Part shown: positions 1 through 13,416 of the stretch, in pieces | Layout: each line of letters starts with the position of its first letter | How positions within the stretch are numbered: position 1 is the first letter of the stretch | Source: Sipunculus nudus | Taxonomy: Eukaryota; Annelida; Sipuncula; Golfingiida; Sipunculidae | Reading direction: 5' to 3' | Assembly: GCA_026874595.1 (NCBI GenBank) | Contig: CM049313.1 | Span: 19,981,508 to 20,045,507 of the forward strand | Length of the DNA: 64,000 nucleotides | Program-made: the position numbers and the translations under genes | Notes under the pieces: model-generated | The model's input: the letters and a program-made list of their open reading frames with translations, nothing else | Database searches by the model: none | Told to the model about the DNA's origin: nothing

Positions 1-1492
1 CTATTAACGATAAGTGAGTTTCTCTGGAACATTCTACACCGTTATTCCAAACATGATTTGAAAGTATCAGACATACAAACGTTAATGTGACATTTTTAAT
101 ACTTTTTCTTCTCAAATATTATCTCATTCTTGGGTTCTAACTGGTTTCATCTCTTTTATTTTCTGTCATATACTTCTTCGTCTAATTCTTTAGCTCAGGA
201 ATTATTTTAGAATATAAACCTTAAAAATAACACTTTAAACACAAATGCAACTTTTTAGAATTGGATGAGATAGCATTGGTTTTCTGTGTTTGCTAGAATC
301 GGGTTGCTTGCTCCGGCTTTTACATTGTGAATGCCGTAGTTTTCCCAAGGCTCCGTTCCGGTCGATTTTTCGGCGTGGCTTTCGTGGCTTTGTGGCACTG
401 GGTACGGTATGGCATCTACAAAATTACAGCTCTTACTTATCTAATCTCTATCTTTTCCAAATGTCCCGTACCCATCTCCTTAAACGAGGCTGGGGGGAGC
501 GTGGTCTTAGATAAACTCAACAGTGCAATTTAAGCACCTTCTTCAACTTTAAGCTCACATTTACCAGTTTTTTTTTTTGCCGTCCAACTGTTCTTCTAAA
601 AAATGTCCGTGCTTCCTGATTTCCGAAAGCACTTTAAATGTCATGTGTTATAATCGTTTTTTTAAGGAAGACTATAGAAAGGAATAATGGAAAGGACTTT
701 TTTATGAACTTTGATTCCACGGTCTATCAGTGAAATTGTCGTTTAAATGAGAGTGAACGTAGGGACATGAAAAGAATGATATGCTATAAAAAAGCTAGAC
801 CAAGTACATCAGAGTCACAACTGGGTCTATAATAATTCTGAGTTTAGATTTCAATATGCTCTGGATTTGGAATATTTCAGGAGTCAAAACTTGACGATAA
901 GTCATCAGGATTACTCTAAGAACAAGGTTCTTGCCAAATATCCCTATTAAATTTGCTTTTGTGGTGCTGGCGGGGATGGAATCGGGGACTTTGAGCTCCA
1001 AAGTTAAACGTTCTTCTACCTACCCGCAGCGCTAGAGAACTGTTATTCTTTAATTGCCTCGGATAAAGGGTATATAAATAGTGCAACAGTATATGCATCT
1101 ACTATCTTTACTAGTTATTCATTTTGGTTAAGTTCAAACATTTCACAGCAAACTTGCCGGTACACGCACTTACTATTTCTTATTCAAAGTCCTGTTGACC
1201 TATATCATGAGTTCTACCTTTTTTTTTTTGTCTTCGCGAGACATAAATGAGATGCCGCAGACGGAATGTTCAACTTGAACGCTGCTTTATAAATTGTCTT
1301 TTACGGTAGTGACAGCACAGACATTTTTCTACTGAATCAATATATGATGCTTAGAAGCAGCCTGTTTGTAGACTTATTACTGTACCAACTTTCAGTGCCC
1401 TTTCGGCACATATTCCCCAAGTTCATTCGTGTATAATGACTACACATATGTGAATATTCCTTAATGACGTTGGTGCATCCGGTTCATATGCA
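1..1492. other. Unassigned AT-rich sequence
   Basis: I see no recognisable exon, RNA gene or repeat boundary here. Open frames are short and without family resemblance. Confidence 0.6.
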
Positions 1493-1682
1493 TGGATCTA
1501 CACCAAAATCTAATTGAAATTGTTTTTTCATTGGCCCATTCCCGAAATGCCCTGAACATTTCCTGAGATTCCGTTCTTGATTGCGTCAGTTATGGTCTAA
1601 ACAAACACACACAAACAGACCTGCTCAAACAAAAACACCACGAACGGAGTTGAACGCATTTCCTCCTGGCGGAGGCAATTAA
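1493..1682 (-). repeat. Dispersed repeat family A, copy 1
   Basis: Reverse-strand copy of a family also seen at 18357-18465 and 26792-26967. The shared hallmark, read on the minus strand, is a short G/C-rich imperfect hairpin (CTCCGCC...GGAGG) followed by ATGCGTTC. At the other end a conserved block contains AGATTTTGGTG and a GGATCC-like site. No coding capacity is seen. It looks like a non-autonomous interspersed repeat whose class cannot be fixed from the sequence. Confidence 0.7.
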
Positions 1683-2213
1683 CGTATATTGATAACTGGA
1701 ATATATAAGATTCCAAAACAGTTCACCTTTATTGCCACTGCTTTATCTCTCAGAAAAAGCAGGAGCTTGATAATACCTGTAACGTCCGTAAACACCGTAA
1801 GGTAATGTATATGCACCCCGGCAACGTGAAGTCTTGCGTTTGTTATTGTTATAAAGCTTACAGGTACTAATCTATCAGTTGGTAAGCCAGGCCTGAGTAT
1901 AGAGGAAAACCCTAATGAACATCCCCGTGCAGGAACATATATGAGACACGGAACTAAAGACAAGTGCTCCATCCTCATTAATATAAGCAGTGCGTAAACA
2001 GGCTCCTCTCCTAGTATATACTGTGGAAGTTGTTAAGTTCAGACTAAACACGCCAGACATGTCAAATTCAGACACGCCAAATTAACCACTTCCACAGTAT
2101 CGCTGAATACAATATCATCATTCATGGTACAAATTCAAAGATATGCCTGTAATTTGTACAAATAGTAGTATATGGTTTATTTTAAAATGAGGGATGCAAT
2201 ATGTACCTTTCAG

Positions 2214-2330
2214 CCAGTGATGTAGGATTCGAGTCCATTTTTTAAGGCCTTGGACTCGGAGTCAAGGACTCCGGAAATCACACCAAGTCCATTTCAGGTC
2301 CAAAAGGAAAAAGCTTTGTTACATGAAGAT
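2214..2330 (-). repeat. Dispersed repeat rich in GGACTCGGA/GAGTCC words
   Basis: Contains repeated GACTC/GAGTCC words and begins with CAGTGATG. A longer copy in the opposite orientation lies at 55630-56105 in arrestin intron 4 and ends with the complement of the same word. Probable short interspersed element of unknown class. Confidence 0.5.
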
Positions 2331-3619
2331 TTTTTTTTACATGCGTAAAACACCAACAGAACATTGGGCCAACAAAAAGAACATATTAAGCAAGCTTAAA
2401 CTCGTAATTTAACATCTAAGTAAAACATCTGTGTAAACTAACGTAAAATATACATGATACTAGTAAATTTTGATTTAAAACTTGTTTTAAAAAGGAGATT
2501 TAAATGCCACCTGAACTGGGTCAGTATGACCTAGATTTACCGTGTCTAACTATTGCATCACTCTAAAGAGGGCTTTAAAATCTTACAAAAGCAGATTTCT
2601 GTCCATCGTCTTTTAAACCATTTGGAAATTATCAGAGAGCTTAATGTAACATTTTGAGTTTTACGCTTATCCAAACGTGGATAATCTCATTTCCATAAAA
2701 TAACAAATTGTGGTACAGACACACACCGTGGCGTGACAGTGGCGCGACAGTGCGCCTTCCCCAGTGTATAAACCACTGTAGTGTGGTTCGCGATGACGCC
2801 GGGAAGACTCGAAGATAAATACATTATACATGTTTGGCCTAATAACGCCGGCCTTACATTACAATTTTGTATAAGCTGACCGACTTTATGTTATGAGATT
2901 GAACAATATGTAGGTAAAGGTGAAGCCTCGTTGGCCGGTGCATGTCGCAGTCTGTCGAGTCTGCCGATTTAGCATGCAGATCACCAGTCTTTTTCCGGCC
3001 ATTTTGGTCACTACTGAATTCCTCTCCATTACTTTTCGCCATGTATGAAGGAAGAAAGGACGACAAATCAGCCGCATCAACCGATTTTTTTTTTCTGGCC
3101 AGATTAAAACAGATTTTCTGCCCTCAAAGAATAGACACATTCGATTCGATAGCTTAAGTCAATAAAGTGTACAAAAACATTTTTGCGTTTTGGGCCGTAC
3201 AAAAATGCATGTACATATTAAAGTTATATATAGATACGAAAATTATTCAGTGGTATAATAAATAATATAAAAAAAGAACTCGTTCCGGGTAAGTATTCAC
3301 TATTATTAGTTAAAACTGTGCCATCGACATGTGTATTCTCCATTGCATTTCTGATCTTAGGGTAATGCCCTTGTAATATTGCTAGTTGCTGTTATAATGC
3401 CAGTTTAAACAGGTTTGTTTTTGGTTTAGCGTGGCAGCTTTCCAATACAAAATGGTAAGTCTTGAATGGCCACATATATCCTCTCGAACATAAATAACAG
3501 CCATGTCCAGACAGCTGTAAACGACAGCATTCTTAATTGTGCATGGTTAAACGGACAAGATTAGGTAAAGCTTATAAAATGACAGAAAAAGCAGAATATC
3601 TTCCTAAGTACTCAGAATC
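2331..3619. other. Unassigned sequence
   Basis: No supportable gene. Overlapping short frames around 2854-3157 on both strands show no family features and are treated as chance. Confidence 0.5.
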
Positions 3620-4790
3620 ATGCTGAGTGCCAAAAATCCTTTGAAATTTGGTTACCCCGAAATTTTTGGATTTCCAATGAAGATATTAACTGTGCTAAGA
3701 CAGAATTGTCCTGTTCAGCTGCAACGATTTGTGTCTATCTGACTTATAGGCTACTCAAATCACGCTCTTTCACAAAGCTAACAGGATATAGGTCAAAATG
3801 ACATTAAATTGGGTTTCCAAGATGTTTTTACAAGAATATTTATTAATTAGAAATTTCTAGGTGCAACTGCTACGATTTGTGCCGTCTGACTAATAGGGTG
3901 CAAAATTATGTTCTTTCACATATCCTGCACAATATAGGTCAGTGACCCTATTTCAGGTATCCAAGGAGACTTTACAATGACCTCCCTACACATTACGAAA
4001 TATGTTTCTAGATCAAACAGTTAAGATTTGTTCCCTCTCCGACTTCCTTGGTGCCAAAATTTTTCTGCTCGTAGCTCACAGGATATTGGTCACCGTAATC
4101 TTATCACAGGTGTTGAAGGAGATTTGCCATCAACCTCCTTGAAGTTTAAGCTAGAAGGTTCCAGATTAAACCATATTGATTTGTGACATTCTGACTTCCA
4201 CAGTGCTAAAATTATGTTTTGTTTTCTATAATTCACAAAATATTGATGAAAATGACCTGATTTCAGGATTCAAAGGAAACTTGCCAAGGACCTAAATTAC
4301 ATGTCCTGCCTGACTGTCTGGGTGCTAAAATCATGTTTTTACCAGTAGCTCGCACAATATAGATCACCAAGCCCTAATTTCAGGTTTCCATAGAAATTTG
4401 CCAAAGACATCCCGAGTATTATATTAGAAGACGCTTGGAATAACGGATCGTTTGTGCAATGTATGACTTTTTGGGTCTTGATAATCATATTTTTGGTCAG
4501 TCGCTCGCAGAATATAGGTCACCATAACCTTGTTTCAGGTTTCGAAGGGAAATTTGCCAAGAACCTCCTTGGGTGATGGGTTAGGAGATCTAAGGCTTAC
4601 AGATACAATTTATACAATGTCTGACTTTTTGGGTGCTGAAAATCATGTTTCCATGAACTAATTTCAGGTTTCCATGGAAATTTTACCAAGACTTCCTACG
4701 ATGTTACGTAAGAAGATTTTAGGGCTAACGGAAACCATTTGTGCAACATCTGACATTTTCGGTGCTGATAATCATATTTTTGGTACATAC
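3620..4790 (+). repeat. Degenerate tandem array, about 150-bp unit
   Basis: A block containing AATATAGGTCACC-like text followed by TTTCAGGTTTCCA-like text recurs near 3784, 3931, 4082, 4237, 4354 and 4510, with spacings of 147, 151, 155, 117 and 156 bp. Other unit parts (GCAAC...GATTTGTG, TCTGACT, GGTGCTAAAATCATG) recur in step. The units are heavily diverged and there is no open frame. This is an old satellite-like array or the internal array of a decayed element. Confidence 0.7.
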
Positions 4791-5178
4791 TAAAACCCGG
4801 ATGTCATGCATTGCAATTCAAAATGTAATGGGGAAGAATAATGCTAGTATCTGGAACGCATCGTCGGACATGAATGTCCTTTAGTAACTGAAAAAAAAAT
4901 CTGAAGCTTTCCGCACGTCGGACGGAAACCTTTCGATTCCAAAATTATTTACGAATCCGGAAGTCATTCAATGTTTAAGATGCTTCTATATATAGTATAT
5001 TCTTGAGTGATCGAGTTCCATCTACAAATTCAAATTTAATACTCAACAAGGTCTGCTAACAAAACATTCAGTCATGAAAGATATTACTAATAAAAATATA
5101 AAATGGCCAATTTAGCTCGGGGATTCATTTTAAACATTTGACAATGAAAATGAATAGGCCAATAGAGGGAAGACGCCG

Positions 5179-5220
5179 CTGTTATCTCTGCCAAACAGGA
5201 AACTACAGAGGGGATAACAG
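5179..5220 (+). other. Imperfect hairpin
   Basis: The arm at 5179-5190 (CTGTTATCTCTG) pairs with 5206-5220 with only a two-base bulge, around a 15-nt loop. The flanks show no gene, so no role is assigned. Confidence 0.4.
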
Positions 5221-5741
5221 TCAGGTCCCGGTAGCTAACGACCGGAAGTTAGAAGTCAGCTTGGTGATCCGTTTTACCCTTTATGTTCTGAGCCAGTGGT
5301 TAGTGACACAAGTAAAATCTGGTTCTGTCTTGGACAATATGATATGATACTGACGTTGTTGTCTCATGTTATCAGGGTAAAAGCTTGCGCTTTATTCTTT
5401 ATTTGACCTGCTTCAATATCCTATGATCGTATAACGTATGAATACTACGCATGATTTTTATCATGTAAATCTACTGATTGATATCAAGATATTTACGCAG
5501 ATAAACAAATGAAGGATTGCAAAAGTTAAAGATAAGTTACAGTTTTGATAGACCAAATTATAATTTTTTACATCTCCCCTCATCTTTTAGGCCTCAGTGA
5601 GAGATATATTTGCGTCGTGGTCTAGGAAAGCATAGATAAAGCAATATCTTAATAAAAACAAAGTTCAGTCAGTTTTTCTTCATGAAGCGGCATTAAGATA
5701 AATGTGGAGACTGTAAAATAAGTACAAATTGTACAATTGTT

Positions 5742-5930
5742 AGGGGGAGGATCCAGGATTTAGGAAAAGGAGGGGTCCAACCCAGGAAGACTAATGATAA
5801 ACCTAAAAACAAGGTCCTCAGTTTCGGAAAAGGAGGAGTCCAGGCCGAAAAATTAGCCTGATTTTTTTAAAGCTTCAGCGGCTGAAAAAAAGGGGGATCC
5901 GGACTCCCTGGACCCCCCTCTGGATCAGCA
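5742..5930 (+). repeat. Dispersed repeat family B, copy 1
   Basis: Begins with GGATCCAGGATTTAGGAAA and ends with CCCCCCTCTGGATC, giving complementary G-rich and C-rich ends. The body (TCCAGGCCGGAAAATT-like) matches a reverse-oriented copy at 12207-12436 along its length, with a diverged third copy at about 36355. MITE-like architecture with no coding capacity. Confidence 0.7.
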
Positions 5931-6860
5931 TTTGATCATTCAGTGTTACCACCAATACAGCATTATAGATTTCGAGCATCCTACAAATAATGCTCGCTTT
6001 CATTTATCGTGTCAGGTATATGTATAAGCCTTTCTCGTTTTCCACGGTGTCCCATTTGCTAAGTGGCCGTAGACATAGTGGACACTTTACTCGAAACGAA
6101 AATTCTAACAGGATTGTGTGACCTGCAGACATATTTTTCTACTCTAACACTCAAACATAATTAGGAAGAACGACCCTCTGAGCCCGAACAGCGTGACCGG
6201 GAGACCTCGTGTCAAAAGAAACATGTTTCCAATTTACTAGTTGTTGCAGTGCATGGGAACTGCGCGCAGGGACTTATTTAGGTGGGCGCATGGGCACATT
6301 AGCCACCAAAGGTGACTAAAATGTTAGAGATATCTGAAAGTACATTTTAGTCAAAACCCCACCTATGCACTTGGGTGGGATTATAAGCTCCATACGACAT
6401 GTACCTGAAAAGAGATAAATTCCATAATAATCATTGGTATATAATTTACACCAAGTCCAGTAATGGTAAGCTAATACGTATATTTATTCATAGCTTATGT
6501 ACGTGTAATCCCTTAATTATGCAGAAATTGTACACACAGACATATCACTATAAATAAGTTATGACTGTGTGTGTCATGGCGTTTGTGAGCAATATGCCCA
6601 TGTCTTTTTGGAACGAGCACTTCCTTTTACTAATATATAGTAGTTATGTCCTACATAAGATACTTATACTACGCTGCAAAAGGGTTAATGTTACAATGTC
6701 CACAGAACTGATAACACAGGTTCCTTTCCAGAAAATACTTAGCTCTATAAAGGGGGAGCTGTTTCAATCATGAGACATTTCGTTGCTAGATGCCGCTATG
6801 AGCACACGGCCGTTTTTTCATAATTGATATTCAAACCGCTTAATAACGAAAGGTAGCGGT

Positions 6861-6862
<2 letters not shown>
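5931..6862. other. Unassigned sequence
   Basis: No gene, RNA or repeat boundary identified. Confidence 0.5.

Positions 6863-6914
<52 letters not shown>
6863..6914. repeat. (TA)n microsatellite
   Basis: About 50 bp of uninterrupted TA dinucleotides, followed by a short CA run and a second short TA run ending near 6948. Confidence 0.95.
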
Positions 6915-6917
<3 letters not shown>

Positions 6918-6948
6918 TAAACACACACACGCATATATATATATATAA

Positions 6949-9900
6949 TGTCTACAAGCACTCTCGGCACACTTGTTTACCTGTGCCAAAGTACTGAAAC
7001 CCCTTGCCCTCTTTTCTCAGACTTTTTATCCGCCTTTGGGACACAATATTAATGTAGTATACGGTGACGATTTCGTTATTTTTCAGTGGAAACTGATTTG
7101 GCAGGTGGGACTTGGAAACTGTACATGTTAAACCCATTATTAAGGTTAATGATCGAATTACATTGTAAAGTTAGCAGTGTAATGTAACAACAGTACCAGA
7201 TTCATTCGGTTCACATGCACATTGCCCCTCTGGCCCGCACACTTTGTTATATAACGGCCATTACATACTGATCGACAGCTGCCCACAGCTGAATGACTGG
7301 TGTTCATCCAAACTTCGGTGAGGGGGGCACAACCTTTTTATGGTTTAATTTTTCACAAATGCCTTTATTTTATGTCACAAAGGAGATTGTACATATGGTC
7401 TTGTTATTTTGTAGCAAACATTCGACGCTCCCTTTTTATGAAGCCTCTGAGCGAAGTATATAAAAACACATCCTTGAGGCATTTGTGTCCCCCCTATCGC
7501 AAACTCTTTGTTCCGGCACTGTATTGGTAGCTCAATTCGGGCCGGAAAGAAAGTGTATGTTAGGATTTCAAAAGAAAAAGGAAAGAGCTTATAACGAGTA
7601 TGATTACTTTAAGTAGGATATACTGAGCGTATCTGTGGTAGGGCCAAGTGTCTACACGCTTTTATGAACCCAATTTTCTCTCTTATGACTTATCAAACAG
7701 CAGACTCATTACTCCCCTAGGTCATGGAGATATTTCCGCGGTTATACATATGGGTTGGCCCGGAGCGGGTTAGACTCCGCTCGTTTTCTATTGTATCTAT
7801 CAGACACAGCTTGCATGAGTGAAATCCTTATTTCAGTAGAAGGTCTGGGCCACCTATTTCTATTAGCCAGTTGAAATAATCTGTCACATGTATCAAATTC
7901 TTCACGTAAAACTGTCCTACTTCAACGCCTGAAGAGATAAATGGATAAAACCAAGTAGATGGGCCTCGCAAAAGAGCCCAATCTTCCCCAGTTAAAGAAA
8001 TCACTAATTGTTAGACTGTAATTTTATGATTAACAAGGTATAATTTGATACCGTAATAAATCCGGAGGATTGTACCATTAAATTGGTTTTATTCGAAATC
8101 TTGCGGTAGGAAATAAGACGATTAAGGATGACCCCATTATCGGTCTGCTCGTTAAATTCTATTCCCCATTTGAGACAGAAAACCAGACCGCCAATTTAAT
8201 GAGCTCAGGTTAATAATTCATGCAATAATTGAGTAATTCGGATAGAAAACTCTTGAGAAACGTCTTCCTTTGCAGCATGCGGGTGACGGTGAAGAAAACA
8301 AATTATTTTTTTTATCCGCCATTTGTGCACTCCAGGTAGAGAAGCCTACAAAACCCCTTGGATTTTGACCTTGTCGAAATAAAGTATGTACCAACCATGC
8401 CTTGAGGTCATCGCAAATATAAACCGAATAAAACAGAGCCAGAAAAAAAATATAAGGGGTTTGGGAGAAACCTTACAAATCCATAAGTCTGTTGTACTAA
8501 TTCAGATTCTGAATCATTTTGAAAACCACACTAGAGAGTATAAAATACCCACAGGATAAGACGTGTAATTGCCACTGTTCTCGTGGGACATTTAATCTGA
8601 ACTTCAATTTTCAGACAGGAATCACTCTTGTTGTATGCTACCACAAGGGAATTTAAATTCCCTAATCTTAAACCTTCCTGATGTCTCGATTCGGTACTTT
8701 AATTGAATCATGTAATAGAAACTCGATAATTTGATTAAACATGTTTATGTTAAAGCAAAGTTGGGAACTAAATCAATCTATCTTGCCACGTTCCGTTCAA
8801 GAGATGTCATATTTGACCAAGCTGATGAACGCGAATATACTTAGAGGATATATAATCCTGCTGTGCATTTTTCACCACAGAATGACAGGGGTCGACATTT
8901 TTTAAGAAGTCAAGATCGGAAAGGGGGAGGGCGAGATGTTTTCTGTTTCAGTCATGTCTATAAGCAAGTAATGTGGGTATAATTTATACTGAACACATAC
9001 TATACCATCATAGATGTATATCCAAGAAGGAAAATTCGGATGATCTACCTCCACTAGGGATCATATTCCCGTGCTCGGGAAAAGTCTTGTCATGACAATC
9101 ATATTTATAATGTTTATATAGTAAAGAGATAGACAGTAACATTTAGTGTGTAATACGGCTCGTACGTATTCTGTTGGCAGATTTATAGTTCGTTTCAGCT
9201 TAGTTTGTCTGACAGAGTATGAATGAATATTACCCTCAGCTCATTCTCCCTGGGAATAATTAATGGCTCATCCACAGCACCCATTCTCTCATGGCTTTGA
9301 CTATAAGGCAGTTTGCAGAGAACAAGGGCAAGTGTTACTGGACACCATATTTTTACACCTTAGAAAACGAAGCCAATTAAAAAAATCTTCACTCTCCATG
9401 GACTAGTTACGCAGTGGTTATACATTTATTCTATACCTGCTTCGCTTTTACCGCTGTTTGTATAGCAAGTTTTTTTCGGAGTTTCACCACCAGGATTGGC
9501 TTTTGGCCAAGAATTGTAGTCAAAACAATGAGAGCGGAGTGTCGCTGGTTTAAAACTAGGAGCAGGAGCAAAATGCGATACCAGTAGTACAGTAGATGGT
9601 AGTGGAGAATTCAATAACAGCAGGAGTACACGATGCTTTATGATCGAGATGACTTACAATTTCAGAGAATTAACAACACGTCTTAGTATATCAAAGACTA
9701 AAGTATATACAAAACTATAGCAAAGCGCCACCTTAATCCAAGATAAATTTATAAAATCGTGTCGTGCACAATCCTCCAGCGATCTATCGTTCAACTGTCT
9801 GCCAAGAAACATCGAGAAACAAAATGCAGAAGATGCAAAGAAAGAACCCTTGTAATTAGGCCTACACCAGCCTAGTATTACAGAAATGAGGCAAATGCTC

Positions 9901-12206
9901 GTAGAAAGCATCATTTGCCTGAATAAGACATCGTGCCAATCATTCGATTTCAAGTTTATGGCAGGATATATTGGTAAACAAAATTGCAGAACCAAATAAG
10001 AAAAAAAAAATGTAATAGGCCCACGTCATTGATTTGATACAGGTCCGAGGTATATTGGTTTCCCAAAGGTCTATCCCCGACCTCCGCTTCCCCCCATAAC
10101 AACTTGAATTTTCTAGAAAATTCACAGACTGGGACTCACAAGCGTACGACTCTATACTGTTTCGGGTTTATGGGCATCACAATCTGACCATAAAATGCAC
10201 AGCGGCTTCTTTACACAACAGCTTCGTATGTAAAAATGTAGTGAAGAGGTTAATGTAGTCCGTTCAAATATGTTGGATCAGAATTGTTTCAAGCAATATG
10301 ATATAAACAAGGTATGGACTTCATGGAATAAATTATATTTTGTAAGAATAAATCGTTTGTGAAATTTTAAAAAGATATCCTTCCTTTAAATGGAACAAAT
10401 TTTGATTTTGAAGATTGAAAGTTGAGACAAGTAGTCCCGGCCGTCGCTCAGTGCCTACCCGGAAGAGGTTCGTTTCCAGTAGAAATAACATCTTGAGAAA
10501 AGGTGATTTTCTCCTGACGAAATGTATATGCCTTTATAAGAATAATATATTTTACATCATCTGAGAAAAGATATCAGAACAATGACTGTTGGTACTTGGC
10601 AAATACAACATATATATGGTATAGATTTCCTTTTAACTATCAGGAAACAATCTGCAATTGTTCAGCTTTATCCTTGGCCCTTCTTCAAAATGATGAGTTA
10701 TTTATGAAAAAGTATATTACACCGAATCACTCTGCATTCTAACAATAAACAGAAACATGTAACAAATTGTCTGTCCGGGTTTATGGAACAATCCGCTATA
10801 ATGATCCCTTATATCAAAAACTAACAGAGAAATACTTTAAAGTGACCAAAGCAATAAAAATGACCAGATGCTATTAAATGTATATATGCAAACAATGCGA
10901 TATCTATGACGTCACAATGACGGTACAAAAGTGCACCTTCTGGCTATTCCTATGGGACGCCTTATAAAACCACAAATTAACTAATGTGTATTTCGAAAAT
11001 CCTTCATCGCTTATAGATAAGGCCGATAGACGCAAAATCGTCAGACAGTTTTTTTATACACAAAATGTATTGAAAACATAATTTGAAACACACTGCTTTA
11101 AAAAAATCCCATGATTTTAATTTAAAAATATATGATATAAGTTTTAGTCACAGATTTACTATGTAATGCTAGATTCTCAACTGCTAGTTCTAAAAAAATC
11201 TGAAATAAATCCACACAAGCTGCTACAGCTGAAATCCATATCAGCCGCATATGAAAATCAATTAACACATTTCAGTTATTATCCGTTCCATCACCTCACG
11301 TCCACCTATTTTGTTCTAGGGATCTTTTTTTTTTATTGAGAAAATGGTAATATAGGGTAGGAAATTAATCAGCCTAACTTTCAACAGAGGAATATAAACA
11401 TTTATCTCATATAATATTTAAGAAACAAAATTATACAATAATATGAGTCTTCATTTAGCAACATGTCAGCCCCACTTATGGTCCGTCAATGTCACTGCTC
11501 ACATGCAAAAATATATAAAGCCTCATTTAAGAACTGCTGATTGGATGATGTCATGTAAACAGTCCAAAACATATGACCAGCTTAAACAAAGATGAATATT
11601 CATAAAAGGACACATTTTAGCTGTCAGATCATTTGAAAGAGTCCCAAAAAGAACATAAACTGGAGAAAATTTTTAATTGTCATATTAGGTTGTCACTTCC
11701 ATATGAAGAGTTCTAAGAAATTATTGAAAAATGTAAACATTTTTTGAGAAAATTATCTCTAAAAAACAAGTGGATGCAGTTTAAGAGAGTGCAAATTGAT
11801 TTCATGTGAATATTTATCAGACCGGATATAACTGGTAAAATATTATTTGTAATTATTTATAATGTCATCCACATATTTTACAGTTACTGAAAATGGCAAT
11901 ATAACCTTTAGCAGAAGGAAATGAAGGCCTTAGCCCAAGAAACGCAATGTTTTCTTAGTTGCATTCTAGTTATAACAGTTATAGTTGCATTCTAATAATA
12001 ATTTTTGCCATTAAACTTGGCAATGGAGCGAAAGGTACAATTGGAATGTTCTCTAGTTATATGTCTCTAGTAAAAAATTAAATCACAACTTCTCTATCGG
12101 CCTATTCAAATTTCTCTCTCACACGCACTCACATCAATATGAGAGTAGGTTGAAGTGGCCCGTCAAACGCCGGTGGTTTTCTCCGGGTTCTCGGGTTTCC
12201 TCCACC
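6949..12206. other. Long unassigned intergenic stretch
   Basis: No coding region is recognisable. The longest frame, 113 codons at 9654-9995 on the minus strand, is hydrophobic but has no identifiable domain, no neighbouring exon and no supporting context. A CRE/TATA combination lies at 10907-10969. Confidence 0.5.
10907..10969 (+). promoter_or_regulatory. CRE palindrome upstream of a TATA-like box
   Basis: A perfect TGACGTCA lies at 10907-10914. TATAAAA lies at 10963-10969. CRE is the binding site of the ATF/CREB bZIP family. The flanking text resembles the double CRE at 13348. No transcript start or gene can be tied to it. Confidence 0.3.
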
Positions 12207-12436
12207 TCTATCAGAAGCGGATCTAGGAGGGGGGGGGGGGGTGGTCCAGGGGGTCCGGACCCCCCCCCCCTTTCCCCTTTTTAATCCCCTGCAACCTTTT
12301 TTAAGGGTTTCAGACAAAATTTTCCGGCCTGGATTCCTCTTTTCCCGACCTGGAGACTTTTTTTATATTTTTCATAAGTCCTCCTTGGATGGGTCTCCCC
12401 CCCCCCCCTTTTCCTAAATCCTGGATCCACCCCTGT
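12207..12436 (-). repeat. Dispersed repeat family B, copy 2
   Basis: Reverse-oriented homologue of 5742-5930: read on the minus strand it begins with GGATCCAGGATTTAGGAAAA and ends with a CCTAGATCCGC-like block. Long G and C runs flank the body. The complementary ends suggest a MITE-like element. Confidence 0.7.
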
Positions 12437-12902
12437 CTAAACACTAAGGAACGCCACCACCTGAGCCATCGAGACTGCCTCGTTTAGTTATAACATAATA
12501 TTTGTTTAATCCATGTAAAATAAATATGTAAACAAATTCACCCATATTGATATTTATAATATTTTCGAGTGACCCAGGCCCTATATTTATTTCTATATAT
12601 TTCTATATATTATAGTCCGTCCCAGTACCTGTGTCCGCATGTTTTTTTCCGAGATAATCTTTTATAAAAGTAAAGCAGTGTAAACCTTTCTCGTCCAAAG
12701 GTTGCAGGAGCTATTCCGCCGAATACCTGCGTAAAAAGTAATGCCTTACCTTGCTTTGATTTAATATGAGACAAATAAACCAAAATATGAAAAAAACAAG
12801 CTACAGCGTTTACGAATTATTCCTTGCCTGAGAACTGATAATAAACAAGAGAGTCAAACTTATGGCCTCAGTCAATTGAAGTTGACGCACGACCGATCAC
12901 AA

Positions 12903-12921
12903 TGACGTCTTTGTGACGTCA
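12903..12921 (+). promoter_or_regulatory. CRE half-variant plus perfect CRE
   Basis: TGACGTCT at 12903-12910 is followed by a perfect TGACGTCA at 12914-12921. No TATA box follows closely. It belongs to a local cluster of CRE palindromes (10907, 12914, 13348, 13362). Confidence 0.3.
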
Positions 12922-13347
12922 CTATTGTTAAACAAACACTATACCCAGCCGTAGACATGAAAAGTGTACCAACGGAGAATATACTGTCAAGCAGTGCGGG
13001 GAAGACGCCATCCACGGTATTTCAGCATGAATAACGCATAAGAGTCACAAAGTAATTACTTTTTTTCATAATATATGTTTATCTGCTTCAGGCCAAGGGC
13101 ATTTTTAAAGAATATTCTTAAAAAAATAATCGAAAAAAAACAAAACATGCGGACACGGTACAGGACGGATTATATATCGGGAGATGTCACAATAGCCATG
13201 CTGGATCATTGTATAGAGAAATGAAACATGATTACATAGCAAAGACAGTTTCCATCGACAGTAAACCGACTTTTCTGTGTTTTCATGTTCAAGTTTTCCC
13301 TGCTGCATGCAAAGCTGCTCTGACGATTTATGAAGTGGGAAGCACTA

Positions 13348-13390
13348 TGACGTCACTACCATGACGTCACTTCGCTGGATCCTATAAAAG
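13348..13390 (+). promoter_or_regulatory. Double CRE with TATA box
   Basis: Two perfect TGACGTCA palindromes (13348-13355 and 13362-13369) sit 14 bp apart, start to start. TATAAAAG follows at 13383-13390. This is the layout of a compact cAMP/CREB-type Pol II promoter. The initiation zone it predicts overlaps the tRNA-like sequence at 13417-13485 rather than an evident protein gene. Confidence 0.4.
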
Positions 13391-13416
13391 TGTGCAAATA
13401 CACAGAGGGGTTGGGA

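Noticed and set aside
9654-9995. 113-codon minus-strand frame as a membrane protein gene
   Set aside because: Hydrophobic composition alone; no family motif, splice context or neighbouring exon. Such a length occurs by chance in a 64-kb AT-rich window.
10442-10490. tRNA-like sequence (GCTCAGTG ... GGTTCGTTTCC)
   Set aside because: The B-box resemblance is fair, but the A box lacks the starting TRG and the stems do not pair.
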